Position numbers and translations under genes: made by a program. A stretch of 64,000 bases of DNA from Polaromonas sp. C04 (GTDB lineage Bacteria; Pseudomonadota; Gammaproteobacteria; Burkholderiales; Burkholderiaceae_C). The notes under the pieces were generated by a model, which was given only the letters and a program-made list of their open reading frames with translations, had not been told where the DNA came from and did not search any database. Positions within the stretch are counted from its first letter, which is position 1. Each line of letters begins with the position of its first letter. Positions 21,316-29,933 of the stretch are shown piece by piece. The DNA lies in contig NZ_MUNS01000020.1 of the NCBI RefSeq assembly GCF_002002705.1, forward strand, positions 62,001 to 126,000. Direction: 5' to 3'.

Positions 21316-23338
21316 AGAGCTGACGCTTCACTCCACCTTGTGCCGCCGCGAGGCGGGCGCGTTCCAGAAGGCCATTCAGAGCGGCGAAGATGTGGTGGTG
21401 GCCTGCACCCAGGAAAAGCGCCTGTTCGCGGAACTGGGCGAACAGACCGAAGGGGCGAGTTCCGTCATCCGCTTCGTCAACATCCGCGAGACCGGCGGCT
21501 GGAGCCGCGACGGCGCCAGCGCCATGCCCAAAATCGCGGCCCAACTGGCGGCCGCGCACCTGCCCGAGCCCGAGCCGGTTCCCACAGTCACCTTCAAGAG
21601 CGCGGGGCGTGTGCTCATCATCGGCCCGCTCGACGCGGCCGAGCAGGCCGCCAGCCTGCTTGGCGACGTGCTGAATGTGACCCTGTTTACGCAGGGCGCG
21701 GGTCGCTCGGGCGGCGCGCAGGAGCGCCGCTACCCGGTGCTGAGCGGGCGCATTGACAGCTTGAGCGGCTGGCTCGGCGCGTTTGAACTCCAATGGCTGC
21801 AGAGCAACCCGATCGACCTGGACCTGTGCACGCGCTGCAATGCCTGCCTGGTCGCGTGCCCGGAACAGGCCATCGGTCTGGACTATCAGATTGATAGCGA
21901 GGTGTGCAAATCCCACCGGGACTGCGTGAAGGTTTGCCAGGTGGCCGGGGCCATCGACTTCAGCCGCAAGCCCGAGGCCTTGAGCGAAACCTTCGACCTG
22001 GTGCTCGATCTGCGCGATCGGGGCGCGACCCCGACCTTTACCCAGCATGCGCTGCCGCAGGGTTATTTCCGCCTGGCGCCGACCCTGGATGACTTGCCGG
22101 CCCTGCTCAAGCTGCGTGAGCTGGTCGGCGAATTCGAGAAGCCGAAGTTTTTCAATTACAAGCAAAAGCTGTGCGCGCACAGCCGCAACGAAACCCTGGG
22201 CTGCAACGCCTGCATCGAAGTCTGTTCGGCGCTGGCCATTACGAGCGACAAATCGCGCCAGCAGATCAAGGTCAACCCGAATCTGTGCGTGGGCTGCGGT
22301 GCCTGCACCACCGTGTGCCCGACCGGCGCCATCACCTACGCCTACCCGCGCGCCAGCGATCAGGGCGTCAAATTCAAGACGCTGCTGTCCACCTACGCCA
22401 AGGCCGGTGGCAAGGACCCCGTGCTGTTGTTGCACAGCCAGGAACGGGGGCAGGCGCTGGTCGAGCAGTTGGGGCGCGCCGCGCAGCTCAAAAAGGCGCA
22501 CGGGGTGCCGGCCAACGTGATTCCGGTCGCGCTGTGGCACACCATCAGTGTGGGGCTGGACGTGTGGCTCAGCGCCATCGCGTTCGGTGCGGCGCAGGTA
22601 GTGGTCCTCACGACCCATGAAGAAGCGCCCCAGTATCTGGAGGGGTTGAAGGCGCAGATGGCCGTGGCGCAAACCATCCTGAACGGCATGGGCTACAGCG
22701 GCACCCACCTGAAGCTGCTGCATGCCGGTACGCCGGCAGAGCTTGACGCGGCGTTGCAGGCACTGGCCCGGACCCGCCAGCAGCTGCCGAAGGTGGCGGC
22801 GCGGTTTGCGGTGGCGCAGGAAAAGCGCAGCACGCTGGAGCTGGCGCTCGACCACCTGCTGGCACACGCGCCGCAGCCACCCGAGTCGATCGCGTTGCCG
22901 GCAAAGGGCTCGCCGTTCGGCTCGGTGCAAGTCAACAAGGACAGCTGCACCCTGTGCCTGAGCTGCGTCAGCGCCTGTCCGGCCAGCGCGCTGCAGGACA
23001 ACCCGGAGTTGCCGCAACTGCGCTTCATCGAGAAGAATTGCGTGCAATGCGGCCTGTGCGTCACGACCTGTCCCGAGAATGCCATCACCCTGCAGCCGCG
23101 CCTGCTCTTGAGCCCGCAGCGCAAGGAGGCACGCGTGCTCAACGAGACCCGGCCCTACGCCTGCGTGCGCTGTGGCAAGCCGTTTGGCACGCTCAAGGCG
23201 ATTGAGGCGATGCTGGGCAAGCTCTCGGGCCATTCCATGTTCCAGGGGGCGGCACTGCAGCGGCTCAAGATGTGCGGCGACTGCCGGGTGATCGACATTT
23301 ACTCGGCCGAGAACGAATCAAAGATCACCGACCTATGA
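21242..23338 (+). CDS. Polyferredoxin-type 4Fe-4S protein of formate dehydrogenase locus
   Basis: Large cytoplasmic iron-sulfur protein, 698 residues, with several [4Fe-4S] motifs: CTRCNACLVACP, CVGCGACTTVCP, CTLCLSCVSACP and CVQCGLCVTTCP. Further cysteine pairs occur at CNACIEVCS and near the C-terminus (CVRCGKPF, MCGDCR). The start MPTLICDCNQTMPL is typical for this family and gives a 74-bp overlap with DUF3306. It may relay electrons or help assemble the dehydrogenase; no catalytic cofactor site is evident. It overlaps the chaperone gene downstream as ATGA. A CTATC-N5-GATAG palindrome at 21892-21906 lies in the gene. Confidence 0.85.
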   Translation: MPTLICDCNQTMPLASKTLGAALHEELTLHSTLCRREAGAFQKAIQSGEDVVVACTQEKRLFAELGEQTEGASSVIRFVNIRETGGWSRDGASAMPKIAAQLAAAHLPEPEPVPTVTFKSAGRVLIIGPLDAAEQAASLLGDVLNVTLFTQGAGRSGGAQERRYPVLSGRIDSLSGWLGAFELQWLQSNPIDLDLCTRCNACLVACPEQAIGLDYQIDSEVCKSHRDCVKVCQVAGAIDFSRKPEALSETFDLVLDLRDRGATPTFTQHALPQGYFRLAPTLDDLPALLKLRELVGEFEKPKFFNYKQKLCAHSRNETLGCNACIEVCSALAITSDKSRQQIKVNPNLCVGCGACTTVCPTGAITYAYPRASDQGVKFKTLLSTYAKAGGKDPVLLLHSQERGQALVEQLGRAAQLKKAHGVPANVIPVALWHTISVGLDVWLSAIAFGAAQVVVLTTHEEAPQYLEGLKAQMAVAQTILNGMGYSGTHLKLLHAGTPAELDAALQALARTRQQLPKVAARFAVAQEKRSTLELALDHLLAHAPQPPESIALPAKGSPFGSVQVNKDSCTLCLSCVSACPASALQDNPELPQLRFIEKNCVQCGLCVTTCPENAITLQPRLLLSPQRKEARVLNETRPYACVRCGKPFGTLKAIEAMLGKLSGHSMFQGAALQRLKMCGDCRVIDIYSAENESKITDL

Positions 23339-23964
23339 GCCAGTCCCTTCCTCTTGAAATCAGCCCCGGTTCGGCGCTCGACGAAGAAACCGCCCGGGCC
23401 GAAGTGTATGGCCTGCTGGCGCAGCTCCTTTACGTGCCGCCCGAGCCCCCATTGCTGGCGCAGCTGCGCGTGGCCGCGACCGAAACGCCGGCCGCGGGCG
23501 CTTTTCTCGAAGAGCCGTGGCGCGATCTCGTGGCGGTGGCGCGCAGCATGAGGGACGTGGCGATCCACAACGAATACGACGCCCTGTTCGGGGGCGTCGG
23601 CAAGCCCGAGGTCTATGTCTTCGGGTCGCACTACCTCAGCGGTTTTTTGAACGAGAAGCCGCTGGCGGCCTTGCGCGGCGACCTGGCCCGGCTGGGGCTC
23701 GCGCGTGACGAGGCCATGCCGGAGACCGAAGACCACATTGCCTATGTCTGCGAGGTGATGCGCTACCTGATCGCGGGGGACGATGTGGCGGTGGCCAATC
23801 TGACGCAGCAGCGGCAGTTCTTCGGCGACCACCTGCAGCCGTGGGCCACGCCTTTGTGCGACGCCATCGCGGCGCATCCCAAGGCAAGGTTCTATGCGGT
23901 TCTGTCGGCGTTCATGCGCGCTTTTTTCAGCGTCGAATCGCAAGGCTTCGACATGCTGCCGTGA
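23335..23964 (+). CDS. TorD/DmsD-family molybdoenzyme chaperone
   Basis: A 209-residue, mostly helical cytoplasmic protein of the TorD/NarJ/DmsD family. The family's conserved features include EYDALFGG..., Y.SGFL.EKPLA.LR and the E.EDH...CEVMRYLI region. Such chaperones bind the Tat leader or apo-form of molybdoenzymes until the cofactor is inserted. The likely client is the Tat-exported FdhA encoded at 24381. Start and upstream stop overlap (ATGA). About 180 bp of AT-richer DNA follow, so the next gene may have its own promoter. Confidence 0.88.
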   Translation: MSQSLPLEISPGSALDEETARAEVYGLLAQLLYVPPEPPLLAQLRVAATETPAAGAFLEEPWRDLVAVARSMRDVAIHNEYDALFGGVGKPEVYVFGSHYLSGFLNEKPLAALRGDLARLGLARDEAMPETEDHIAYVCEVMRYLIAGDDVAVANLTQQRQFFGDHLQPWATPLCDAIAAHPKARFYAVLSAFMRAFFSVESQGFDMLP

Positions 23965-24060
23965 GGCGCAAGCGCCGTGGGCCCCGCGGGCAACCGCGCA
24001 GTCTATGGCGCTTTCATGATGAAGTCCAGCCGCAAGCGGGTTTTCGTATGGGCGTTTCTA

Positions 24061-24125
24061 CTAGGTTGTTAAAAACAATATGCATAGTTACATTTGTTGG
24101 TACTATGAAAGCAATTGCATAGCCA
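24061..24125 (+). promoter_or_regulatory. AT-rich promoter region of the Tat-exported formate dehydrogenase operon
   Basis: An AT-rich island in otherwise GC-rich DNA. It holds TTGTT-AAA-AACAA (24066-24078), and TGCATAG at 24081-24087 and 24116-24122. A CTATG copy of the half-site stands between them at 24103-24107. TTGTTA (24066) and TACATT (24089) with a 17-bp spacer could be -35/-10. No regulator can be named from this. Confidence 0.4.
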
Positions 24126-24146
24126 CGCACCTTGAGGAGACAAAGC

Positions 24147-24356
24147 ATGAGTCAGCCTGAGAGCAACAAGCTATCGCGTCGTATCCTGTTTGCCGGTGCG
24201 GGCACTGCCGGCGCTGTCGCTGCAGTGGCGAGTTTGATACCTGCGGCCCACAAGACCCAGGCCTTGCCGGTCCAGCCCAAGGCGGCGCCGGCCAAAGGCG
24301 GCGGCTACAGCCTGACGGACCACGTCAAGCGCTATTACAAAACCACCCTCGTTTAA
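24147..24356 (+). CDS. Small Tat-leader protein of formate dehydrogenase locus
   Basis: A 69-residue protein with a twin-arginine leader (SRRILFAGAGTAG, then a hydrophobic run ending near A-A-H-K) and a short C-terminal part YSLTDHVKRYYKTTLV. It matches in size and position the small 'formate dehydrogenase region TAT target' family found just before the catalytic subunit. A strong GAGGAG precedes the ATG at 24147. It may be a Tat-exported assembly factor or a small subunit; this is not established. Confidence 0.85.
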   Translation: MSQPESNKLSRRILFAGAGTAGAVAAVASLIPAAHKTQALPVQPKAAPAKGGGYSLTDHVKRYYKTTLV

Positions 24357-24380
24357 CGCTCGTCCGTTCTGGAGAGTTCC

Positions 24381-27341
24381 ATGTTGCTGACCAAGAAGCA
24401 GAGCGCCGCGCCCGGCGCCGCCAGTTCCCCTTTTGTGCACAGCCTGCGCCGCGGTTTGTCGCAGGCGTTGCCCACCATGGACCGTCGCGGGTTTCTGCGC
24501 CGCTCGGGGCTTGGCGTGGGCGTGGGCATTGCCGCTACCGAGCTGGTCCTCGTGAGGAGAGCCCGCGCGGCAGAGGGCTCGGCCGGCGTGGATGCGAGCA
24601 AGATCCAGGTTAAACGTACCGTCTGCACGCACTGCTCCGTGGGCTGCGCGGTCGATGCGGTGGTAGAAAACGGCGTTTGGGTGCGTCAGAATCCGGTGTT
24701 CGATTCCCCCATCAATCTGGGTTCTCATTGTGCCAAGGGCGCCGCGCTGCGCGAGCACGGGCATGGCGAATACCGCTTGCGCTACCCCATGAAGCTGGTG
24801 AATGGCAAATACGAGCGCATCAGCTGGGACACGGCACTCAGCGAGATCAGCGCGAAGATGCTGGATTTGCGCAAGGCCAGCGGCCAGGACTCCGTCTACT
24901 GGATCGGTTCCTCCAAACACAATAACGAGCAGTCCTATCTGCTGCGCAAGTTTGTCAGCCTGTGGGGCAGCAACAACTGCGACCACCAGGCCCGCATCTG
25001 CCACTCGACCACGGTCGCCGGCGTCGCCAACACCTGGGGCTACGGGGCGATGACCAATTCGTACAACGACATGCAAAACAGCAAGTGCGCGTTGTATATC
25101 GGCTCGAATGCTGCCGAGGCGCATCCCGTGAGCATGATGCACATGCTGCACGCGAAAGAAAACGGCTGCAAGATGATCGTGGTGGATCCGCGCTTTACCC
25201 GCACGGCCGCCAAGGCGGACGAGTACGTGCGCATCCGGTCCGGCTCCGACATCCCGTTTCTGTTCGGCGTGCTGTACCACATCTTCAAGAACGGATGGGA
25301 AGACCAGAAGTACCTCAACGACCGTGTCTACGGCATGGACCAGGTGAAGGCAGACGTGCTCGCCAAGTGGACGCCCGACAAGGTGTTTGAGGCCTGTGGC
25401 GTCAAAGAAGAGCAGATGCTGCGTGTCGCGACCATGATGAGCGAGAACCGGCCCAGCACCCTGGTGTGGTGCATGGGCCAGACCCAGCACAGCATTGGCA
25501 ACGCCATGGTGCGCGCCTCGTGCATCGTGCAGCTGGCTCTGGGCAACGTCGGCAAATCGGGCGGCGGCGCGAATATTTTCCGCGGCCATGACAATGTGCA
25601 GGGTGCGACCGACATCGGCCCCAATCCTGATTCCCTGCCCGGGTATTACGGCATCACGGAGGGCTCATGGAAGCACTTTGCCAAAGCCTGGGACGTGGAC
25701 TACGAGTGGATCAAGGGCCGCTTTGCATCGACCGCCATGATGACCAAGCCCGGCATCACGGTATCGCGCTGGATTGACGGGGTGCTCGAGAAAAACGAGT
25801 TGATCGACCAGGACGCGAATTTGCGCGGCGTCGTGTTCTGGGGACACTCGCCCAACTCCCAGACGCGTGGCCTGGAAATGAAGCGCGCCATGGACAAGCT
25901 CGATTTGCTGGTGGTGGTGGATCCATATCCGTCGGCGACGGCGGCGATGGCGGCCATGCCGGGCCGGGCCGAGGACTTGAATCCCAATCGTGCGGTGTAT
26001 TTGCTGCCGGCGGCGACCCAGTTCGAGACCAGTGGCTCGGTCACGGCTTCCAACCGCTCGCTGCAGTGGCGCGAAAAAGTGATCGAGCCGCTGTGGGAGT
26101 CCCGCAGTGACCACATGATCATGCACCAGTTCGCCGAGAAACTGGGTTTTGCCAAGGAGCTGTCGAAGAACTACAAGATGCAGAAGGTCAGGGGCATGGA
26201 GGAGCCTGTGCCGGAAGACATCCTGCGCGAAATCAACCGGTCCTGCTGGAGCATCGGTTACACCGGCCAGAGCCCCGAGCGGCTCAAGGCCCACATGCGC
26301 AACATGAATGTGTTCGACGTGAAAACGCTCAAGGCCAGGACTGGCAAGGACAAGGAAACCGGCTACGACCTGACGGGCGACTATTTTGGCCTGCCCTGGC
26401 CCTGCTTTGGCACGCCCGAACTCAAGCACCCGGGCACGCCCAACCTGTACGACACGTCCAAGCACGTGATGGATGGCGGCGGCAACTTCCGCGCCAACTT
26501 TGGGGTGGAGCGCAATGGCGTCAATCTGCTGGCCGAGGACGGCTCGCACTCCCTGGGCGCCGACATCACGACCGGTTACCCTGAATTCGACCATGTGCTG
26601 CTGAAGAAGCTGGGCTGGTGGAGCGAACTCACCGATGCGGAGAGGGCCGCGGCCGAGGGCAAGAACTGGAAGACCGACCCTTCCGGCGGCATCATCCGGG
26701 TCACCATGAAAAATCATGGCTGCTATCCGTTCGGCAACGCCAAGGCGCGGGCGCTGGTGTGGAACTTCCCGGATGCGATACCACAGCACCGCGAGCCGAT
26801 CTACAGCACGCGCCCGGACCTGGTGGCCCAGTACCCCACGCATGACGACAAGAAGGCCTTCTGGCGGATGCCGACGCTGTTCAAGACCTTGCAGGACAAG
26901 AACGTGGCCGACAAGGTCGCTGAAAAGTTCCCGCTCATCATGACGTCCGGCCGGCTGGTGGAGTACGAGGGCGGCGGCGAAGAGACGCGCTCGAACCCGT
27001 GGCTGGCCGAACTGCAGCAGGAGATGTTTGCCGAGATCAACCCGAAGGTGGCCGCCGACAAGGGCGTGCGCCATGGCGAGCGCATCTGGGTCAGCACTCC
27101 GACCGGTGCCAGGTTGAACGTGCAGGCGCACGTGACCGAGAGCGTTGGCCCCGACACGGTGTTTTTGCCGTTCCACTTTTCGGGGCATTGGCAGGGGGCA
27201 GACATGCTTGCCTACTACCCCAGCGGGGCGCATCCGGTGGTGCGAGGCGAGGCGGCCAACACGGGCACCACGTATGGCTACGACAGCGTGACCATGATGC
27301 AGGAAACCAAGACGACGATCTGCAACGTCGAGAAGGCATGA
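24381..27341 (+). CDS. fdhA: Tat-exported formate dehydrogenase, catalytic subunit
   Basis: Periplasm-facing molybdopterin formate dehydrogenase, 986 residues. The N-terminus carries a Tat signal (DRRGFLRRSGLGVG) after a 30-residue extension. CTHCSVGC at residues 82-89 binds the first [4Fe-4S] cluster. The metal ligand Cys207 with His208 lies in ARICHSTTV, so it is a cysteine rather than selenocysteine enzyme. The C-terminal molybdopterin-dinucleotide-binding domain is complete. GGAGAG upstream supports the start. It should work with the Fe-S subunit at 27409 and the cytochrome b at 28266 to reduce quinone. It is distinct from the cytoplasmic NAD-linked enzyme in the same window. Confidence 0.94.
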   Translation: MLLTKKQSAAPGAASSPFVHSLRRGLSQALPTMDRRGFLRRSGLGVGVGIAATELVLVRRARAAEGSAGVDASKIQVKRTVCTHCSVGCAVDAVVENGVWVRQNPVFDSPINLGSHCAKGAALREHGHGEYRLRYPMKLVNGKYERISWDTALSEISAKMLDLRKASGQDSVYWIGSSKHNNEQSYLLRKFVSLWGSNNCDHQARICHSTTVAGVANTWGYGAMTNSYNDMQNSKCALYIGSNAAEAHPVSMMHMLHAKENGCKMIVVDPRFTRTAAKADEYVRIRSGSDIPFLFGVLYHIFKNGWEDQKYLNDRVYGMDQVKADVLAKWTPDKVFEACGVKEEQMLRVATMMSENRPSTLVWCMGQTQHSIGNAMVRASCIVQLALGNVGKSGGGANIFRGHDNVQGATDIGPNPDSLPGYYGITEGSWKHFAKAWDVDYEWIKGRFASTAMMTKPGITVSRWIDGVLEKNELIDQDANLRGVVFWGHSPNSQTRGLEMKRAMDKLDLLVVVDPYPSATAAMAAMPGRAEDLNPNRAVYLLPAATQFETSGSVTASNRSLQWREKVIEPLWESRSDHMIMHQFAEKLGFAKELSKNYKMQKVRGMEEPVPEDILREINRSCWSIGYTGQSPERLKAHMRNMNVFDVKTLKARTGKDKETGYDLTGDYFGLPWPCFGTPELKHPGTPNLYDTSKHVMDGGGNFRANFGVERNGVNLLAEDGSHSLGADITTGYPEFDHVLLKKLGWWSELTDAERAAAEGKNWKTDPSGGIIRVTMKNHGCYPFGNAKARALVWNFPDAIPQHREPIYSTRPDLVAQYPTHDDKKAFWRMPTLFKTLQDKNVADKVAEKFPLIMTSGRLVEYEGGGEETRSNPWLAELQQEMFAEINPKVAADKGVRHGERIWVSTPTGARLNVQAHVTESVGPDTVFLPFHFSGHWQGADMLAYYPSGAHPVVRGEAANTGTTYGYDSVTMMQETKTTICNVEKA

Positions 27342-27408
27342 AAACTTGCGGGACAGGCCAGGAATTGCGAAGCGATTCTGCTCTGTCCTCAACTGATTAG
27401 GAGACCCC

Positions 27409-28032
27409 ATGGCACGCATGAAATTTGTTTGTGACGCCGAGCGCTGCATCGAGTGCAACGGCTGCGTGACGGCCTGCAAGAACGAGCATGAGGTTCCGTG
27501 GGGCGTGAACCGCCGCCGCGTGGTGACGCTCAATGATGGCGTCCCCGGTGAAAAATCCATCTCGGTGGCCTGCATGCACTGCAGCGACGCACCCTGTATG
27601 GCGGTGTGTCCCGTGAACTGCTTCTACCATACCGACGAAGGTCTGGTGCTGCACGACAAGGACGTATGCATCGGTTGCGGCTACTGCTCCTATGCCTGCC
27701 CGTTTGGGGCGCCGCAGTTTCCCTCGCAAGGCACCTTCGGCGTGCGCGGCAAGATGGACAAATGCACCTTCTGCGCCGGCGGGCCGGAAGCCAACGGCAG
27801 CCAGGCCGAGTTTGAGAAATACGGCCGCAACCGGCTGGCCGAGGGCAAGCTGCCGATCTGCGCCGAGATGTGCTCGACCAAGGCGCTGCTGGCCGGTGAC
27901 GGCGATGTGGTGGCCGACATCTTCCGCAATCGCGTGGTCAAGCGCGGCAAGGGCGCCGAGGTCTGGGGCTGGGGCACGGCTTATGGTTCGAAACAGGCGG
28001 GCCAGCCACCTGCCGCAGGAGGCAAGTCATGA
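27409..28032 (+). CDS. fdhB: Formate dehydrogenase iron-sulfur (beta) subunit
   Basis: Ferredoxin-like electron-transfer subunit of 207 residues with four cysteine clusters: CIECNGCVTACKNE, CMHCSDAPCMAVCP, CIGCGYCSYACP and CTFC...CAEMC. This is the pattern of the FdnH/HybA-type four-cluster subunits. There is no C-terminal membrane anchor and no signal peptide, so it would be carried across the membrane with the Tat-exported catalytic subunit. It lies 67 bp after fdhA; its stop overlaps the next ATG (ATGATG). Confidence 0.92.
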   Translation: MARMKFVCDAERCIECNGCVTACKNEHEVPWGVNRRRVVTLNDGVPGEKSISVACMHCSDAPCMAVCPVNCFYHTDEGLVLHDKDVCIGCGYCSYACPFGAPQFPSQGTFGVRGKMDKCTFCAGGPEANGSQAEFEKYGRNRLAEGKLPICAEMCSTKALLAGDGDVVADIFRNRVVKRGKGAEVWGWGTAYGSKQAGQPPAAGGKS

Positions 28033-28253
28033 TGCGCCCACTGATCCTGATCGCGACCGTGCTGGTCCTGGCGGCCTGCGGTGAAAAGCCGCAAACGCTG
28101 GGCAGCGGGGTCAAACTGGATGCACCGGCCTACACCGGGCCTGCCAGTCCGTTCACCGCAGCGGGCTGGACGCCAGGTGACAAGACCAGTTGGGAGCAGG
28201 CGCTCAAGGTGCGCACACAAAATGGCCAGAACGAGTACAACAAGGTCAACTGA
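28029..28253 (+). CDS. Small lipoprotein of the formate dehydrogenase operon
   Basis: A 74-residue predicted lipoprotein. A short hydrophobic leader ends in the lipobox LAAC (about residues 16-19). The remaining chain is a short polar peptide with SPFTAAGWTPGDKTSWEQALKVR. Start overlaps the stop of the Fe-S subunit gene and it is 12 bp ahead of the cytochrome b gene, so it is embedded in the operon. It resembles nothing I can name. A role in docking or stabilising the periplasmic enzyme is plausible but unproven. Confidence 0.75.
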   Translation: MMRPLILIATVLVLAACGEKPQTLGSGVKLDAPAYTGPASPFTAAGWTPGDKTSWEQALKVRTQNGQNEYNKVN

Positions 28254-28265
28254 TCAGGAGTCCCT

Positions 28266-29459
28266 ATGCTTCGGTCACTCATTGCTACTATTTTTATAGC
28301 GATTGGCGCGTGGGGCACGGTGTCGGCGCAGGAGCCGCCCAAGGCCGGGGCCGCGGCGCCGATTACTCCGCCCGCCGGGGCTGCGCCAGCGGCGGCGGCC
28401 GCATTGGGGGGCGTGCAGAGCGCCAACATCTTCGAGGTCAAGCCTGATGCGAGCGCCGATCCCGACTACGCAAAGCAGACCAATGCCGAGCGCGCCAGAG
28501 TCCAGCCGGGCAACAACGCGCCCATGTGGCGACAGGTGGCCGCGGGCGCCACGGGCACCAGCAGCCTGCCCAGGAGCGAGGCGCCCGAAGCGGGCAACCT
28601 GATCCAGCCGTTTGTGCAGTATCCCGGTTCGCGCCTGACCAATGCCGGCGAGGCCTGGCGCCAGGTTCGCAACAACTGGATCATTCCTTACGGCGGCGCA
28701 CTGGTGCTGATCGTGGCGGGCGCCATCGCGCTGTTTTATTGGCGCCGTGGCGCCATGCGGCTGCACGGTGCCGAGACCGGCCACAAGATCGAGCGCTTCA
28801 CCGCCTTCGAGCGGTCAGCGCATTGGGCGAATGCCATCGCGTTCAGCATCCTGGCGATTTCGGGTCTCGTCATGGCGTTCGGCAAGTTTTTCATGCAGCC
28901 GGTGATTGGCACGACGCTGTTCGGCTGGCTGGCGTACGCCTTGAAGACGCTGCACAACTTCGCCGGGCCGGTTTTTGCCGTGTCGCTGGTGGTCGTGTTC
29001 TGCACCTTCCTGCGTGACAACTGGCCGCGCAAGGAAGACATGACGTGGTTGCGCAAGGGCGGCGGCCTGCTGTCGGGCAACGAGCCCGCGTCGCACCGCT
29101 TCAATGCGGGTGAAAAAATCGTTTTCTGGGGCGGCGTTTTCTTCCTCGGCCTGGTCGTGGTGTCGTCCGGCTTCGTGCTGGACAGGGTGCTGCCCGGTCT
29201 GGTTTATGTGCGTGGCACCATGCAGATCGCCCACATGGTGCATGCGGTCGCGACCGTGCTGATGATCGTCATGTTCATGGGCCATATCTACATGGGCACC
29301 GTCGGCATGCAGGGCGCCTACAAAGCCATGAAGACGGGTTACGTGGACGAGACCTGGGCCAGGGAGCACCACGAGCTCTGGTACGACGACGTGAAGGCCG
29401 GCAAGATTGCGGCGCAGCGCGATGCGCCTGCACCGTCCGGCCAGGCCGTGCAGGTGTAA
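28266..29459 (+). CDS. fdhC: Formate dehydrogenase cytochrome b556 (gamma) subunit
   Basis: Membrane subunit taking electrons from the Fe-S subunit to quinone. The 397-residue product has an N-terminal signal-like segment, then about 110 residues of Ala/Pro-rich extracytoplasmic sequence. Membrane helices of the FdnI family follow, with histidines in SAHWANAIAF, LKTLHNFAG, AHMVHAV and GHIYMGT as candidate haem ligands. The long N-terminal extension is usual in betaproteobacterial homologues. The first part of the signal segment (LIATIFIAIGAWG) is encoded by a partial repeat A. Confidence 0.9.
   Translation: MLRSLIATIFIAIGAWGTVSAQEPPKAGAAAPITPPAGAAPAAAAALGGVQSANIFEVKPDASADPDYAKQTNAERARVQPGNNAPMWRQVAAGATGTSSLPRSEAPEAGNLIQPFVQYPGSRLTNAGEAWRQVRNNWIIPYGGALVLIVAGAIALFYWRRGAMRLHGAETGHKIERFTAFERSAHWANAIAFSILAISGLVMAFGKFFMQPVIGTTLFGWLAYALKTLHNFAGPVFAVSLVVVFCTFLRDNWPRKEDMTWLRKGGGLLSGNEPASHRFNAGEKIVFWGGVFFLGLVVVSSGFVLDRVLPGLVYVRGTMQIAHMVHAVATVLMIVMFMGHIYMGTVGMQGAYKAMKTGYVDETWAREHHELWYDDVKAGKIAAQRDAPAPSGQAVQV
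28283..28312 (+). repeat. Double-palindrome repeat A, partial copy in fdhC signal segment
   Basis: GCTACTATTTTTATAGC followed by a GGCGCG box as in full copies; the AGGGC box at offset 37 is not preserved. It encodes hydrophobic residues of the N-terminal segment in frame. Confidence 0.6.
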
Positions 29460-29474
29460 TCGAGGCAACACATC

Positions 29475-29870
29475 ATGAAGCAACTTTTGATCGCCAGCCT
29501 GGTTTTCGTTGCGTGTAGCGCGGCGCTTGCCAAATTGCCGACACCCGTCTTGAGCGACGAAGCCAAGGCGAAAGCGTTGGAGGCCGCCGCCAAGACGGCC
29601 TGGAGCAGCAAGGTGGATGGCTACCTGCTTTGCAAGTCCCAGGACAAGGTGGCGGCAGACTATTTCGCAGCAGCCAAGGCTGCTGGCAAGCAGGTCGGCC
29701 CGGCGGTGGCCACGCCGGCTTGCACCGACCCTGGCCCATTTGCGTACACGCCGCCAGAAGCGACCAAACCGCTCGAGGCCGCGGGCGCCCATTCGCCGCC
29801 GGCCACCGCGGCCAGTCCGTCCAGCGGCAAGCAGCCCGACGCAACTGGCAATCCTGCCAAAAAGCCCTGA
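29475..29870 (+). CDS. Secreted protein of unknown function, end of formate dehydrogenase operon
   Basis: A 131-residue protein with a Sec signal peptide (MKQLLIASLVFVACSAALA). The mature part has a helical, lysine/alanine-rich region and two cysteines (LLCKSQDK and TPACTDPG) that could form a disulfide. A Pro/Ala/Ser-rich tail ends the chain. It follows fdhC by 15 bp and ends just before a clear intrinsic terminator, so it is the last gene of that transcript. I do not recognise a named family; periplasmic location and linkage to formate oxidation are inferred. Confidence 0.7.
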   Translation: MKQLLIASLVFVACSAALAKLPTPVLSDEAKAKALEAAAKTAWSSKVDGYLLCKSQDKVAADYFAAAKAAGKQVGPAVATPACTDPGPFAYTPPEATKPLEAAGAHSPPATAASPSSGKQPDATGNPAKKP

Positions 29871-29886
29871 GAGGTCATTCCCACCA

Positions 29887-29917
29887 AAAGGCCGGCCCGT
29901 GAGGTGCCGGTTTTTTT
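29887..29917 (+). terminator. Intrinsic terminator of the formate dehydrogenase operon
   Basis: Stem CCGGC (29892-29896) with GCCGG (29906-29910), followed by seven T (29911-29917). It sits between the last formate operon gene and fdhD. Confidence 0.8.
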
Positions 29918-29933
29918 GTTGTAGTCTTGTGTC

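Noticed and set aside
24061-24125. TGCATAG words before the Tat-leader gene as additional BoxR operators.
   Set aside because: The TGCA cores are about 35 bp apart rather than 6 bp, so they do not form the TGCA-N6-TGCA operator.
25665-27575. A 636-codon minus-strand frame opposite the Tat-exported formate dehydrogenase.
   Set aside because: Antisense shadow of fdhA; composition rich in His/Arg/Gly as typical for reverse frames of GC-rich genes.
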